The position numbers and the translations under genes were made by a program. A stretch of 64,000 nucleotides of DNA from Shewanella benthica (lineage in GTDB: Bacteria; Pseudomonadota; Gammaproteobacteria; Enterobacterales; Shewanellaceae). Shown one piece after another: positions 47,625-55,632 of this stretch. The notes beneath the pieces are model-generated. The model was not told where the DNA came from, did not search any database, and saw only the letters and a program-made list of their open reading frames with translations. Numbering within the stretch: position 1 is the first letter of the stretch; each line of letters starts with the position of its first letter. The DNA is taken from contig JAKVHY010000009.1 in NCBI GenBank assembly GCA_023284085.1, forward strand, positions 1 to 64,000, in the 5' to 3' direction.

Positions 47625-48345
47625 GGTTCTGTTGCAAAAACGTCGAGTCAGCTATCGAGAACTCGAAGAGATGCTCGGTGAGCGAGGTATCAATGTTGAC
47701 CAGAGCACAATTTATCTCTGGGCTGAGAACGTTATGCTTCAGAAATAGAAATACGATTGAGATGGTATTGGAAGCCCAAAGCGGGATTGAGCTGGAAGGT
47801 AGATGAAACCTATATTAAAGTGAAAGGTGTCAGGTAAATGAGTGTATCTTTATCGGGCTATAGATAAACAAGGCCATACCGTTGATTTTTATTTATCGTC
47901 CAGACGTAATGATGAGGCGGTTAAGCAGGTTTTTTGTAATAGATTGAAATAGCTGAGATTTTTAAAGTGTTCCTTTCACCATAAATACTGACAAGGCCGC
48001 CTCCTACGGCGTCGTCAATACGGAGTTAAAGAAAGCAGGAAAATGTCCTGAAGCGCTTGAGCACCGGAAAATTAAATATCTAAACAATGCGCTAGAAGCG
48101 GATCATGGAAAATTAAAAAGGCTCATCGATTCAGTGCGAGGATTCAAATCGATGAAGACTGCTTATGCCACTATCAAAGGATTTGAAGTGATGCACATGT
48201 TTAAAAAGGACAGTTCAAGACCTGGTTATTTGGTCAAAAAATAGAAGGAGAGATCCGTTTAATTATCAATGTACTGATAAACTATTAATCACCAGCCAGA
48301 TCATCGGAGCACTTTCGGGCTAAGATCAATCTTTGCAACAAAGCC
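47625..48345 (+). mobile_element. IS6-family insertion sequence, internally deleted remnant
   Basis: The left end GGTTCTGTTGCAAA (47625-47638) and right end TTTGCAACAAAGCC (48332-48345) are imperfect inverted copies of the IS6/IS26-type terminal repeat. Transposase sequence starts at once after the left end, so the 5' part of the element is deleted. The 8 bases flanking each end (TAAATTGA and CTAAAAGA) do not match, so there is no intact target duplication. Confidence 0.85.
47639..48244 (+). pseudogene. IS6-family transposase, broken
   Basis: Fragments of a DDE transposase appear in several frames. First is RVSYRELEEMLGERGINVDQ with STIYLWAE. Then KVDETYIKVKG (first catalytic Asp), YLYRAIDKQGHTVDFYLS with SRRNDEAVK. 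Then NTDKAASYG (second Asp), and EALEHRKIKYLNNALEADHG with KLKRLIDSVRGFKSM (catalytic Glu region), ending at a TAG at 48242-48244. The N-terminal helix-turn-helix region is missing, and at least two frameshifts and a stop interrupt the frame. It cannot make active transposase. It borders the copper island on its left side. Confidence 0.9.
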
Positions 48346-48395
48346 CTAAAAGAAGATTGCTAGTTCATTGAGAACTAGCAATCCAATAGCGTAAT

Positions 48396-49631
48396 CTAGA
48401 ACTTGTAGATCAGCCTGGTTCTTAAGTCTGTCGCATCTTTTTCGTTATCTTCAAAATCCAAGATTGAAAAATCAACCGATACAACAAAATTATCTAGCTC
48501 GCCATCTAAGCCATACAAGAAGTTAATTGTCCATTCATCTAAATCCTTACCTAATGCTGGGTTGTCAAAGCTGGTATATCTTAATTTCCCTGACAAGCCA
48601 TCATTTTTGTACCCTACACCGATTTGAAAAGAATCAGTTCCAGCCTCAAACGCATAAACCCCTGCCGTTTTTGTTGTGCTTGTATACTGATAGTAAGCAC
48701 CTTGTCCTAACCCTCGAAAGACCCGGCTTTCACCGGATATTCCACTCACTGTGGTATAGGCGGCAAAAATGTCAAAATGGTATTTACTGGCACCAAACTT
48801 GACACCATAGAGATCATTGCTGGCTAGGCTCGAGTCATCCCATGAGCTTGTATAGTACTGAGTGGCCACATAACTCTTTAAATCGATCGGTAAAGTGTAT
48901 TCAATATCAGCGTACACAGCTTGAACTTCATCAACTACATTCGCATACTGAGCCTGTATCTTAAAGCCTTGGTGGTATGAACTGGCTAGCTGAGCAAACC
49001 ACATACCATCTTCACCAATATCATAAAAATCACCCGGCCTACCGGTTCCATTTTCCTCATACCTCACAAAGGCATTATCACCATAATAGGACTTGTCAGT
49101 ACGCGTTTGATATTTAGAGACAAAACCAGCAGAGACTTGTATATCTTCTATGCTGGCGTTGCGAATTTGATACATTTCAAAGGATTCTTTAATAAATCGT
49201 GAACCCGAATTGGCAATTAACGGCGATGAAAAATGCTGCCGGCCTCCTTTAAATGAAGTATTGTCAAAGGTATATTGCAAATATGACTCCGAGAGGACCG
49301 CACCTTCTGCATCCATATTGCCAGCAGTTTTGCCGTCATCATCATAGATACTCGTGACATAAGCGCCTTGAAATTCGCCGCCAATTTTAAAACCGTTTAA
49401 GACAGACGTACTAAAGTTTATATTACCTCCATTTACCAAAATTTGACTGTCACTTTTACCTTTGCCATCGAATGTTTGTGAAAAGTAGTATGACTTTAAT
49501 GCGCCACCGACATCTCCTGATCCAAACCACTCTTTAATATTTGAAGCATTATCGTCAGCCACTGCGATGTTGCTGAACCCGATTAAGCCTGTTATTACAA
49601 TTGCCAATCTATTTTTGTTAATTTTGTTCAT
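48396..49631 (-). CDS. Outer-membrane porin, OprD-like, in the copper island
   Basis: A 411-residue outer-membrane beta-barrel. The signal peptide MNKINKNRLAIVITGLIG ends near AVA-DDNASN. The mature protein starts with SGDVGGALKSYYFSQTFDGK, like OprD / epsilon-type major outer-membrane porins, has KGGRQHFSSPLIANSGSRFIKESFEMY in the conserved region (residue pattern only), and ends LRTRLIYKF with C-terminal Phe. The specific solute is unknown. The start at 49631 gives a proper signal peptide; 27 further codons are open upstream. It follows cueP with 31 bases between them, so the two are probably one transcript. A porin paired with a copper-binding periplasmic protein suggests a link to metal uptake or efflux. 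Confidence 0.72.
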   Translation of the reverse strand: MNKINKNRLAIVITGLIGFSNIAVADDNASNIKEWFGSGDVGGALKSYYFSQTFDGKGKSDSQILVNGGNINFSTSVLNGFKIGGEFQGAYVTSIYDDDGKTAGNMDAEGAVLSESYLQYTFDNTSFKGGRQHFSSPLIANSGSRFIKESFEMYQIRNASIEDIQVSAGFVSKYQTRTDKSYYGDNAFVRYEENGTGRPGDFYDIGEDGMWFAQLASSYHQGFKIQAQYANVVDEVQAVYADIEYTLPIDLKSYVATQYYTSSWDDSSLASNDLYGVKFGASKYHFDIFAAYTTVSGISGESRVFRGLGQGAYYQYTSTTKTAGVYAFEAGTDSFQIGVGYKNDGLSGKLRYTSFDNPALGKDLDEWTINFLYGLDGELDNFVVSVDFSILDFEDNEKDATDLRTRLIYKF

Positions 49632-49662
49632 AGTATTACCATCATTTTTTTGAAAAACAAAA

Positions 49663-50271
49663 TTATTGATGAGCCTTATGATCCATTCCATTTGGATCAG
49701 CTCGTACTTCATTTTTGGTTTTAAATTTCATACTGGTAATACAAGTTCGTTCTCCCGTATGAGTCGAGATGGTCTCTTTCGCTTCAAGGTAAATTTCCGT
49801 ATTACTTCCATAATGAATACTTACATTTAAGGTTTTATTCCTAGGTAGCCAAAGATCAATGAAGCCATCATTTCCAGTGTTGATTTTTTCATTTTTTATT
49901 GTTTTGCCACTTTCTGCATCTTTAATAACTAAATGCATATCCTTATTTATCAGTTCGCCGGTACAGCCGGTTGGCACATGGTTAGTACAAGGATGAGTCG
50001 TATTAATCCATGGTGCTATAGAAACAAAAAACGTGTCATAAGGAATTTCAACCGAAGAATGACTTCCATCAGAGAAACTGGCTGAAATTTCTTTAGAGGT
50101 TATTTGTACTTTAATATTTTGATTATTCTTGTACCACTTTCTCGCTTGTTCAACGGCTTCAATGTGATTTAACGATTGAAACTCTTGTGCTTGTGTAAGC
50201 GTAGTGTTCGCGTCTGCATGTGTAGAAATTATGAGTGTAAGCATTAAGCTTAGGGAGATTATTTTTAACAT
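49663..50271 (-). CDS. cueP: CueP-family periplasmic copper-binding protein
   Basis: A 202-residue protein that matches Salmonella CueP: a signal peptide (MLKIISLSLMLTLIISTHADA), the region PYDTFFVSIAPWINTTHPC, and the motif PTGCTGEL holding paired cysteines. GFIDLWLPRNKTLNVSIHYG and TCITSMKF complete the family pattern, and a third Cys lies in TCITS. CueP binds copper in the periplasm and can pass it to superoxide dismutase; in Salmonella it supports copper resistance. The C-terminus is extended (ADPNGMDHKAHQ) with Met and His that could add a metal site. It precedes the porin gene. No CueR-type operator was identified. Confidence 0.85.
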   Translation of the reverse strand: MLKIISLSLMLTLIISTHADANTTLTQAQEFQSLNHIEAVEQARKWYKNNQNIKVQITSKEISASFSDGSHSSVEIPYDTFFVSIAPWINTTHPCTNHVPTGCTGELINKDMHLVIKDAESGKTIKNEKINTGNDGFIDLWLPRNKTLNVSIHYGSNTEIYLEAKETISTHTGERTCITSMKFKTKNEVRADPNGMDHKAHQ

Positions 50272-50301
50272 GTTTAGTCTACTCTTTTTAAATTAAATAT
50301 G

Positions 50302-50334
50302 ATTATTCAATCACCATATGGTTGCTTGAATAAT
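50302..50334. promoter_or_regulatory. Inverted repeat upstream of cueP
   Basis: ATTATTCAA (50302-50310) mirrors TTGAATAAT (50326-50334), with ACCATATGGT palindromic in the centre but offset by one base. It is 31-63 bases upstream of the cueP start and could be an operator or an mRNA hairpin. Confidence 0.45.
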
Positions 50335-50561
50335 AAAATCGAAACAGTTTTGTTGTATTTGTAATTAGCCGATGCTAGCCAGACTTGTATCTGTTCAACA
50401 TAGTGGTTGTGCAGTAATTAATTCCGCCTCTGTTAGAGCGGCATAACACTCTACATAGGTAAAATTAAATCTGATATTTAACTTCGATGATCCCTTCAGC
50501 AAGGTCATAGAAAAGATGAAATTATCTGACTGTATAAGCACTGTTGGCCAGCGGCCAAATG

Positions 50562-50930
50562 TTATTTTGGAGGTCTATAATTTTCTGAGGGGATGTGACG
50601 TGCCGACCTTGACGAGTTTGACACGAATTTATTAAAGGTAGAATATTGATGGGACATATTTAATGTAGAGGGTAATACAAATGCCATTCCACATGAGATA
50701 GTGGGACAGGTGCACATTCCATCACAATTTTCACCCTTGTCCATATTTGGCATTTTTAGTACAAGCATATATGAAGCATCATTGTGCTCCATATTATTAG
50801 AGTTAGATGTCACAACATTATTCATAGCTCCATATAAACAAGAAGATGCCACACTATATCCTATTGCTTGGTTCGAAAACGCTAGCAATAAAATGAAAGC
50901 AGTGAACACTCTTCTAAAGCACATATTCAC
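50562..50930 (-). CDS. Small exported Cys-rich protein, paralogue of 53018-53371
   Basis: A 122-residue protein. A signal peptide (MNMCFRRVFTAFILLLAFSN, cleaved near GYS) is followed by a Met/Asn-rich segment, then a cysteine cluster CDGMCTCPTISCGMAFVLP, and the C-terminus SENYRPPK. The same order (Met/Asp-rich segment, CDxxCTCP, C-terminal NYRPP) occurs in the gene at 53018-53371. It is probably a periplasmic metal-binding protein of the copper island; the metal is inferred. The start is a GTG at 50930 with AAGG upstream. A CRP-like site lies 110 bases upstream. Confidence 0.6.
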   Translation of the reverse strand: MNMCFRRVFTAFILLLAFSNQAIGYSVASSCLYGAMNNVVTSNSNNMEHNDASYMLVLKMPNMDKGENCDGMCTCPTISCGMAFVLPSTLNMSHQYSTFNKFVSNSSRSARHIPSENYRPPK

Positions 50931-51039
50931 AATGCAGCCTTTGTTGTTTTATATAAATCATAACCCTAAAAGTCCTAAGTACCCTAGATATATAATAATT
51001 AAATCTGGAATAGATTATGACAGGAGTATATTTTTGAGC

Positions 51040-51055
51040 TGTGATATTTATCACA
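51040..51055. promoter_or_regulatory. CRP-type binding site
   Basis: TGTGA-TATTTA-TCACA matches the CRP core consensus in both half-sites. It is about 110 bases upstream of the GTG at 50930, so it may act on that gene. Confidence 0.6.
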
Positions 51056-51200
51056 ACAAAATAGGTTTAAGGTAAAAACCCTGTACCACTCCGCTATAAG
51101 ATATTCTATTTAGAAATATCTACTAAAACCAGAAAGTTCTTTTACTGTACAATATATAAAGTTGTAAATTTAAGCGGGCGCACCTGTATGGGGAGCATCT

Positions 51201-51242
51201 ACGGGGAAATTCTAAACTAATAGGTTTTTAATATTTCCCCGT
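51201..51242. repeat. Perfect 10-bp inverted repeat at the end of the CopA remnant
   Basis: ACGGGGAAAT (51201-51210) mirrors ATTTCCCCGT (51233-51242) around 22 A/T-rich bases, in which AAAC and GTTT can pair. It starts four bases past the remnant's stop. No T tract, so a fossil terminator or an element end are both possible. Confidence 0.55.
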
Positions 51243-51245
51243 GCC

Positions 51246-51491
51246 TTACTCGTGGTGACTTTGAGCATTATCGCTTGCTAAATTTGGAACTAATAAAAAC
51301 TTATGCAGCACGGCGAAGAGCAAAATGATAGAGGTAAAACTCAACTTAATGATTATGGCAAGCTCATGGAGTAAACCACGCATTAAGGTGATGTCCGCAC
51401 TTTCAATCGCCACATCCGTACCTATTCAGATAGCAAAACTTACCTTAGCCGCTACGGCAGCCGCAGTGGCTTTATTATCGTCAGTTAACAT
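51246..51491 (-). pseudogene. Remnant of a copper-translocating P-type ATPase (CopA/SilP type)
   Basis: Read on the minus strand, the frame gives MLTDDNKATAAAVAAKVSFA. This is the P-domain motif MLTGDN with its flank, but fused directly to FAI-stop-IGTDVAIESADITLMRG. In intact CopA proteins about 45 residues, including the MVGDGINDAPAL hinge motif, lie between these blocks, so they are deleted here. The G of GTGT has become a stop (TGA for GGA), and the next Thr is Ile. The hydrophobic LSFTSIILLFAVLHKF after it fits the last membrane helices. The gene had coded for Cu+ or Ag+ export across the inner membrane; the N-terminal two thirds are gone. Confidence 0.85.
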
Positions 51492-51550
51492 GAAAATCCT
51501 GACTCTTTGACTATAAACCTAGGTTTTAGATACAGGGCAGCAAGTTTTAT

Positions 51551-51584
51551 TAAAAAGCTTAGGGGCATTGAAATGATGCCCCTG
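51551..51584 (-). terminator. Terminator of the DUF2057 gene
   Basis: AGGGGCAT (51561-51568) pairs with ATGCCCCT (51576-51583). On the minus strand AAGCTTTTT follows. It is about 12 bases past the stop codon. Confidence 0.8.
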
Positions 51585-51595
51585 AGGTAGAAAGA

Positions 51596-52033
51596 TTATT
51601 GATTAATCATCATTTCACTGTGCTGCTTCATGATGATTGCCATCAGTTGTTCATGATTAACTAAACTGACGGACTCATTTTTAATGCTGACACTATTAAG
51701 TGTGATGACGGGCGAGGAGATGAATTCTTCAGCTTCAGTGATTGACAATATTTCACCTGTACTGATTTGAATATCTTCATCTTTTTTAATGTTTACACTC
51801 CAATATAGAGGTTTAGATTTAATAAAATTGGTGTCATCTGCTCCAGCAGAAAAATCTTCAATCAATTTTAGTTCTATTAAATGCTGACCTGGCTGCAGCG
51901 TCACTTGATGGGAATTGGCCATTGCTTTCCCATCAACAGCTTGTACGACTATGTAGTCGGGAAAAGAGATGGTTGCAGCTAAAGATGCTGAACTGATAAC
52001 AGTTAAAAGCGAAGCTAAGATTAGTTTTCTCAT
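51596..52033 (-). CDS. DUF2057 (YccT-like) exported protein
   Basis: A 145-residue protein with signal peptide MRKLILASLLTVISSASLAA. The mature part has ISFPDYIVVQAVDGKAMAN, QVTLQPGQHLIELKLIEDF and SKPLYWSV, the DUF2057/YccT pattern (beta-rich, Pro-Gly turn, SKP). YccT is an exported protein of poorly known role, with one report of biofilm effects in relatives. The start at 52033 has GGAG upstream; the frame is open nine codons earlier. It lies within the copper island, but nothing shows a metal role. A terminator follows. Confidence 0.75.
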   Translation of the reverse strand: MRKLILASLLTVISSASLAATISFPDYIVVQAVDGKAMANSHQVTLQPGQHLIELKLIEDFSAGADDTNFIKSKPLYWSVNIKKDEDIQISTGEILSITEAEEFISSPVITLNSVSIKNESVSLVNHEQLMAIIMKQHSEMMINQ

Positions 52034-52124
52034 GTATAGAACTCCAATAAATGCTGGCATAACAAAATTACGCCTAAAAAGAATATTTAGATTAACAACT
52101 GAAAGTGGTTGAAATTAAACAGTA

Positions 52125-52508
52125 TTAAGCAAGTGGAGGAGGTGTTTGGCTGGTTAATGTAACGGGGGTAGAGGTCCATGATGAAATGAAGACTTTCACA
52201 CTTAAAAGCTGGGATTGAATAATTGAATTTATAAGGGGTTCTATAAATGCTTGAGAGATGGTCAGGCAATGAACAAAGCAACTAGCATTGCCACCGTCAC
52301 AACAATCGGCACCGTTAGACATATTCCGACAATCATGGGCTTTCATACCATTAGCGCCACCCATTGTCGATGTCATTGCCATACTCGGCATTTGCAACGA
52401 TACCACTGAACTTTCAGACAGGTTAGTAATAGGCATAGCTAAAGCGGGAACCATAGACTGGCTCAATAATGATATAACTATTGTTAACACCATCAACCAC
52501 TTCGACAC
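52125..52508 (-). CDS. Small exported Met/Cys/His-rich protein
   Basis: A 127-residue protein. The signal peptide (MSKWLMVLTIVISLLSQSMV) is followed by LQMPSMAMTSTMGGANGM and then HDCRNMSNGADCCDGGNASC with FVHC. The dense Met, Cys and His suggest soft-metal (Cu or Ag) binding in the periplasm. It resembles small copper-locus proteins in layout, but no family is recognised with certainty. The start is a GTG at 52508 with AGGG seven bases upstream. It is divergent from the similar small gene at 53018 across 509 bases. Confidence 0.6.
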   Translation of the reverse strand: MSKWLMVLTIVISLLSQSMVPALAMPITNLSESSVVSLQMPSMAMTSTMGGANGMKAHDCRNMSNGADCCDGGNASCFVHCLTISQAFIEPLINSIIQSQLLSVKVFISSWTSTPVTLTSQTPPPLA

Positions 52509-53017
52509 TTATTAGCCCTAGAGAAATTATCCATGCTAAATAGTATATACCACTATGAAAAATAAAATTGACACAGATCATAAAAGTATCTTAAATGACA
52601 ATTTTAGGTATTTTACTGTTGGTAAGTTTATTCATTACTCGATTTTTATGCTTGTGTCGTAAGCTCTATATATCATCAATCAAGTCGAAACTCGGGCAGA
52701 TTTATGAGCTTGATCACTCATTTTCTTGAATCCTTGTTCGCTGTATTGACTTCTCTCAGTGTCATAGAGGATTGAATTTTTTCTTTTCGACATTAAATAT
52801 ATTTTTGGCTTTATAGATTGCTTCAAAATAATTATAAAATAAGTAGTTTCTATTAGAGCGAATTGCTAAATCAGCTTTGGTTTGTATTTCTAGCCACAAA
52901 CATCTTATTTTTAACTAATTCAAGCTTGCACTGTCATGATGTTGAGCTTATGCTTGCGTTAGTTTATTCAACATTCACCAATATTTGGTATTCGACGTGA
53001 CTCTAAGTAAGGGAAAC
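52509..53017. other. Divergent A/T-rich region inside the copper island
   Basis: No gene seen. Strongly A/T-rich; holds promoters of two divergent small-protein genes. No clear CueR, CusR or CopR-type operator could be read. Confidence 0.45.
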
Positions 53018-53371
53018 ATGCTTGCTGTTGTGCTTCTCCTGTTGGCCTTTATCGGCCAAGCGGTTGCGGCTGCCGGTGTTCCTTGCCAAATGAATATGCA
53101 AATCACCTCATTGTCCAACTTAATGGATATGGACAGCGGCGCTCAATTTACTCATGGTGATATGGACGCTTCAAGCCAATCCGGTGAATGTGATGACTGT
53201 GACCAGATCTGTACTTGCCCGATGAATGGGTGCGCCTCGATGATGGTATTAGTAACTAACTTAACACCGTCTGAATTACTGAAAGCTTCATCGGTGCAGA
53301 TTGTATCAAACAATTTTTCTATTCAAACTCCCTATCCAGCGACCAACTATCGTCCTCCGATAACCTGCTAA
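53018..53371 (+). CDS. Small exported Cys-rich protein, paralogue of 50562-50930
   Basis: A 117-residue protein. A signal peptide (MLAVVLLLLAFIGQAVAA) leads to a Met/Asp-rich segment (MNMQITSLSNLMDMDSGAQF), a cysteine cluster CDDCDQICTCPMNGC, and the C-terminus ATNYRPPITC. It shares plan and the CxCP and NYRPP motifs with the gene at 50562-50930. It probably binds metal in the periplasm. The ATG at 53018 has AAGGG five bases upstream; an earlier TTG at 52985 is unlikely. The DUF411 gene follows on the same strand after about 315 bases. Confidence 0.6.
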   Translation: MLAVVLLLLAFIGQAVAAAGVPCQMNMQITSLSNLMDMDSGAQFTHGDMDASSQSGECDDCDQICTCPMNGCASMMVLVTNLTPSELLKASSVQIVSNNFSIQTPYPATNYRPPITC

Positions 53372-53686
53372 TACAGGATAGAACTGTCTTGATTTTGACC
53401 GTTTTCTATTCATTTCTTGTATTTTAGCGGGAGATTTTCACTCCCTAATTATGATTTTTGATGTATCGACATCGGCTCTGATCTTATATCTAACCGACTA
53501 AGTAATAGGGATTTTATCCGTAAAATCAGTTTCAACAGTAAACGTGTATTGAAGTAACTAAACCGATTGGTATTAGTTGTATTTCTTTAATCTGTGACGC
53601 TCTGCTGTATCTGTTTTTAGCTTGAATCAATGCCTGCTCTTAGTTCATTTAGATATTCCCTGATCGGAGATCCCCAGGGGGATATT
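53372..53686. other. Gene-free stretch before the DUF411-cus operon
   Basis: No gene seen; probably contains the promoter of the DUF411-efflux operon. No clear dyad or -10/-35 pair could be supported. Confidence 0.45.
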
Positions 53687-54211
53687 ATGCTTTCTTATAA
53701 AACACTTACAATGCCTGTCATTGCTATTAGTGTATCGATATTCATTACAGCTTGTACTGATCCAACTAACGGTCCGGCCCAAACTGTAAGCGCGATTCAA
53801 CAAGCTCACTCTCAGATTTTAACCGTATATAAAAATGCCTCATGTGGTTGCTGTGGTATGTGGGCGACAAACATGGATACTAACGGTTTTAAAACCATCT
53901 CGGTTAATCGGGACAATCTCACGGGGTTTAAAGCCTCAAAAGGGATCGAACCCAGATATCAGTCTTGTCATACGGCACTGTCCAGAGAGGGATTTGTGTT
54001 TGAGGGGCATGTTCCCGCGAAATTTATTAAGCAATTCCTCGAAGAGAAACCAGAAGGTGCCATTGGGCTGAGTGTACCCGGTATGCCTGTGGGCAGCCCC
54101 GGCATGGAACAGGGAGATCAATTTGTGCCATATAAGGTGGTGTTACTGAAAGCGGATGGTTCTGTTAGCGACTATGCAGAAGTCAATTCGCTGAAGGAGC
54201 AATATCAATGA
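53687..54211 (+). CDS. DUF411 lipoprotein, metal-resistance associated
   Basis: About 174 residues. A signal segment ends in the lipobox-like ITAC, so it may be a lipoprotein. The domain is DUF411: VYKNASCGCCGMWATNM with the CxCC cysteines, SCHTALSREGFVFEGHVPA, and GLSVPGMPVGSPGME. The Cys, His and Met positions look like soft-metal ligands. DUF411 genes usually lie beside copper or silver efflux genes; their exact role is unknown. The start at 53687 has GGGGGA upstream; 19 earlier codons are open. Its stop overlaps the start of the next gene (ATGA), which indicates tight co-expression with the pump. Confidence 0.85.
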   Translation: MLSYKTLTMPVIAISVSIFITACTDPTNGPAQTVSAIQQAHSQILTVYKNASCGCCGMWATNMDTNGFKTISVNRDNLTGFKASKGIEPRYQSCHTALSREGFVFEGHVPAKFIKQFLEEKPEGAIGLSVPGMPVGSPGMEQGDQFVPYKVVLLKADGSVSDYAEVNSLKEQYQ

Positions 54212-55632
54212 CCCGAATATCACTTTTAAAAGTATTCCCTCTATTCCTTTTGACTGTTTTACTTGCCGAGCAAGGTATTCAGACCGTTCAAGGGGCAGAG
54301 GTTAAATCGATAACGCACGACGGTTTCACACTCGAGATGGCCGTAAAGTCGGCTCAGCGAAATGATCCCTGGCTGGTAGGTAATCGCCACACTCAAGATG
54401 CTTATGAATCAAAAAGTATCGCCGCCGGAACTTTGCCGGATCCTAAGATTAATATCGGTCTGGCAAATATGCCCCTGGATACTTTTGATTTTGGTCAGGA
54501 AGGCATGACTCAATTTAAGGTGGGCGTATCACAGATGTTCCCTCGCGGGGATAGTTTAGCGCTTAGACAGCAGCAACTTGAGTTAATTGCCAGTCAGTAT
54601 CCGTTTCAAAGAGAAGACCGTAAGGCCAAAGTTGTCGTCACGAGCGGGCAGCTTTGGTTGGATGTTTACAAGGCTCAGGAGAGTATCGCCTTAATCGAGA
54701 GTAATCGATCCCTTTTCGAGCAGCTGTCTGATATCGCCCAGGCGAGTTATTCAACTGCCCTCGGGAAATCAAGACTGCAAGATATTGTCAGAGCTCAGCT
54801 TGAGGTGACGCGTATTGATGATCGTCTCAATGTGCTTGAACAGGAGTTGGATACAGATACGCAGCGACTGTCTCAATGGACGAGTCACTATTTTGTTGAT
54901 GAATTTTCCAACGACACTCAGCTCGATAACGGAGAAGAGGTGAAAATGGCAACTCCGCTACCCGCAATCAAGCTGCTTTATCCCGAGTTGTATATAGGAC
55001 GGCAGGTGCAACCACAAACTTTGTTTGAGTATTTTTCTCATCATCCTTCTGTCAATGCTATCGAAAAAATCATTCAGGCGAGTAGTAAAGGCATTGAGCT
55101 GTCGAAACAGAAGTTCAAACCTGAATGGGGAGTGAATGCGGGTTACGGTTACAGAGCAGATGATCCTATGGGCAACGAACGCGCCGATCTTTTTACGGTA
55201 GGAGTGAGCTTCGACCTGCCGCTTTTCACTTCTGATAAACAGGACCGGGAAGTGCAGGCCGCCGTATCTCATGCTGAATCGGTTAAGACTCTTAAGTGGC
55301 TTCGCCTCAGGGAAATGATGGCGGCATTCGGCGCCGCAAAGGCGCAACTTTTAAGACTTGAGCAACGTCAGCATCGCTATCGGAGCGAACTCTTGCCTCA
55401 AATGAAAGATCAATCGGATGCGTCCCTGTCAGCCTATACCAATGATGATGGTGATTTTGCCGAAGTGGTTCGCGCCTTAATCGCAGAATTAAACGCACAG
55501 CTCGATGATCTCAGTATCGATGTCAATATTCAAAAAACAAAAGTTCAATTAAATTACTTCCTTATGAGCACCCCCGACCAGATTATCTTGAGTGGTAACG
55601 GTGCTATGGAAAGTGATGGAGACAAAAAATGA
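54208..55632 (+). CDS. TolC-family outer-membrane channel of the Cus-type efflux system
   Basis: A 474-residue outer-membrane efflux protein. The signal peptide is MTRISLLKVFPLFLLTVLLA. The mature part has the TolC/OEP two-repeat helical pattern with AGTLPDPKINIGLANMPLDT in the first half, QASSKGIELSKQKFKPEW in the second, and GVSFDLPLF. It forms the outer-membrane duct for the CusB/CusA pair that follows. AAGGAG lies upstream of the ATG. Start and stop overlap its neighbours by four bases on both sides, so the operon is compact: DUF411, this channel, adaptor, pump. Confidence 0.85.
   Translation: MTRISLLKVFPLFLLTVLLAEQGIQTVQGAEVKSITHDGFTLEMAVKSAQRNDPWLVGNRHTQDAYESKSIAAGTLPDPKINIGLANMPLDTFDFGQEGMTQFKVGVSQMFPRGDSLALRQQQLELIASQYPFQREDRKAKVVVTSGQLWLDVYKAQESIALIESNRSLFEQLSDIAQASYSTALGKSRLQDIVRAQLEVTRIDDRLNVLEQELDTDTQRLSQWTSHYFVDEFSNDTQLDNGEEVKMATPLPAIKLLYPELYIGRQVQPQTLFEYFSHHPSVNAIEKIIQASSKGIELSKQKFKPEWGVNAGYGYRADDPMGNERADLFTVGVSFDLPLFTSDKQDREVQAAVSHAESVKTLKWLRLREMMAAFGAAKAQLLRLEQRQHRYRSELLPQMKDQSDASLSAYTNDDGDFAEVVRALIAELNAQLDDLSIDVNIQKTKVQLNYFLMSTPDQIILSGNGAMESDGDKK

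Noticed and set aside
51325..51510. 61-codon rightward frame
   Set aside because: It is antisense to the CopA remnant, whose conserved motifs on the minus strand explain the sequence better.
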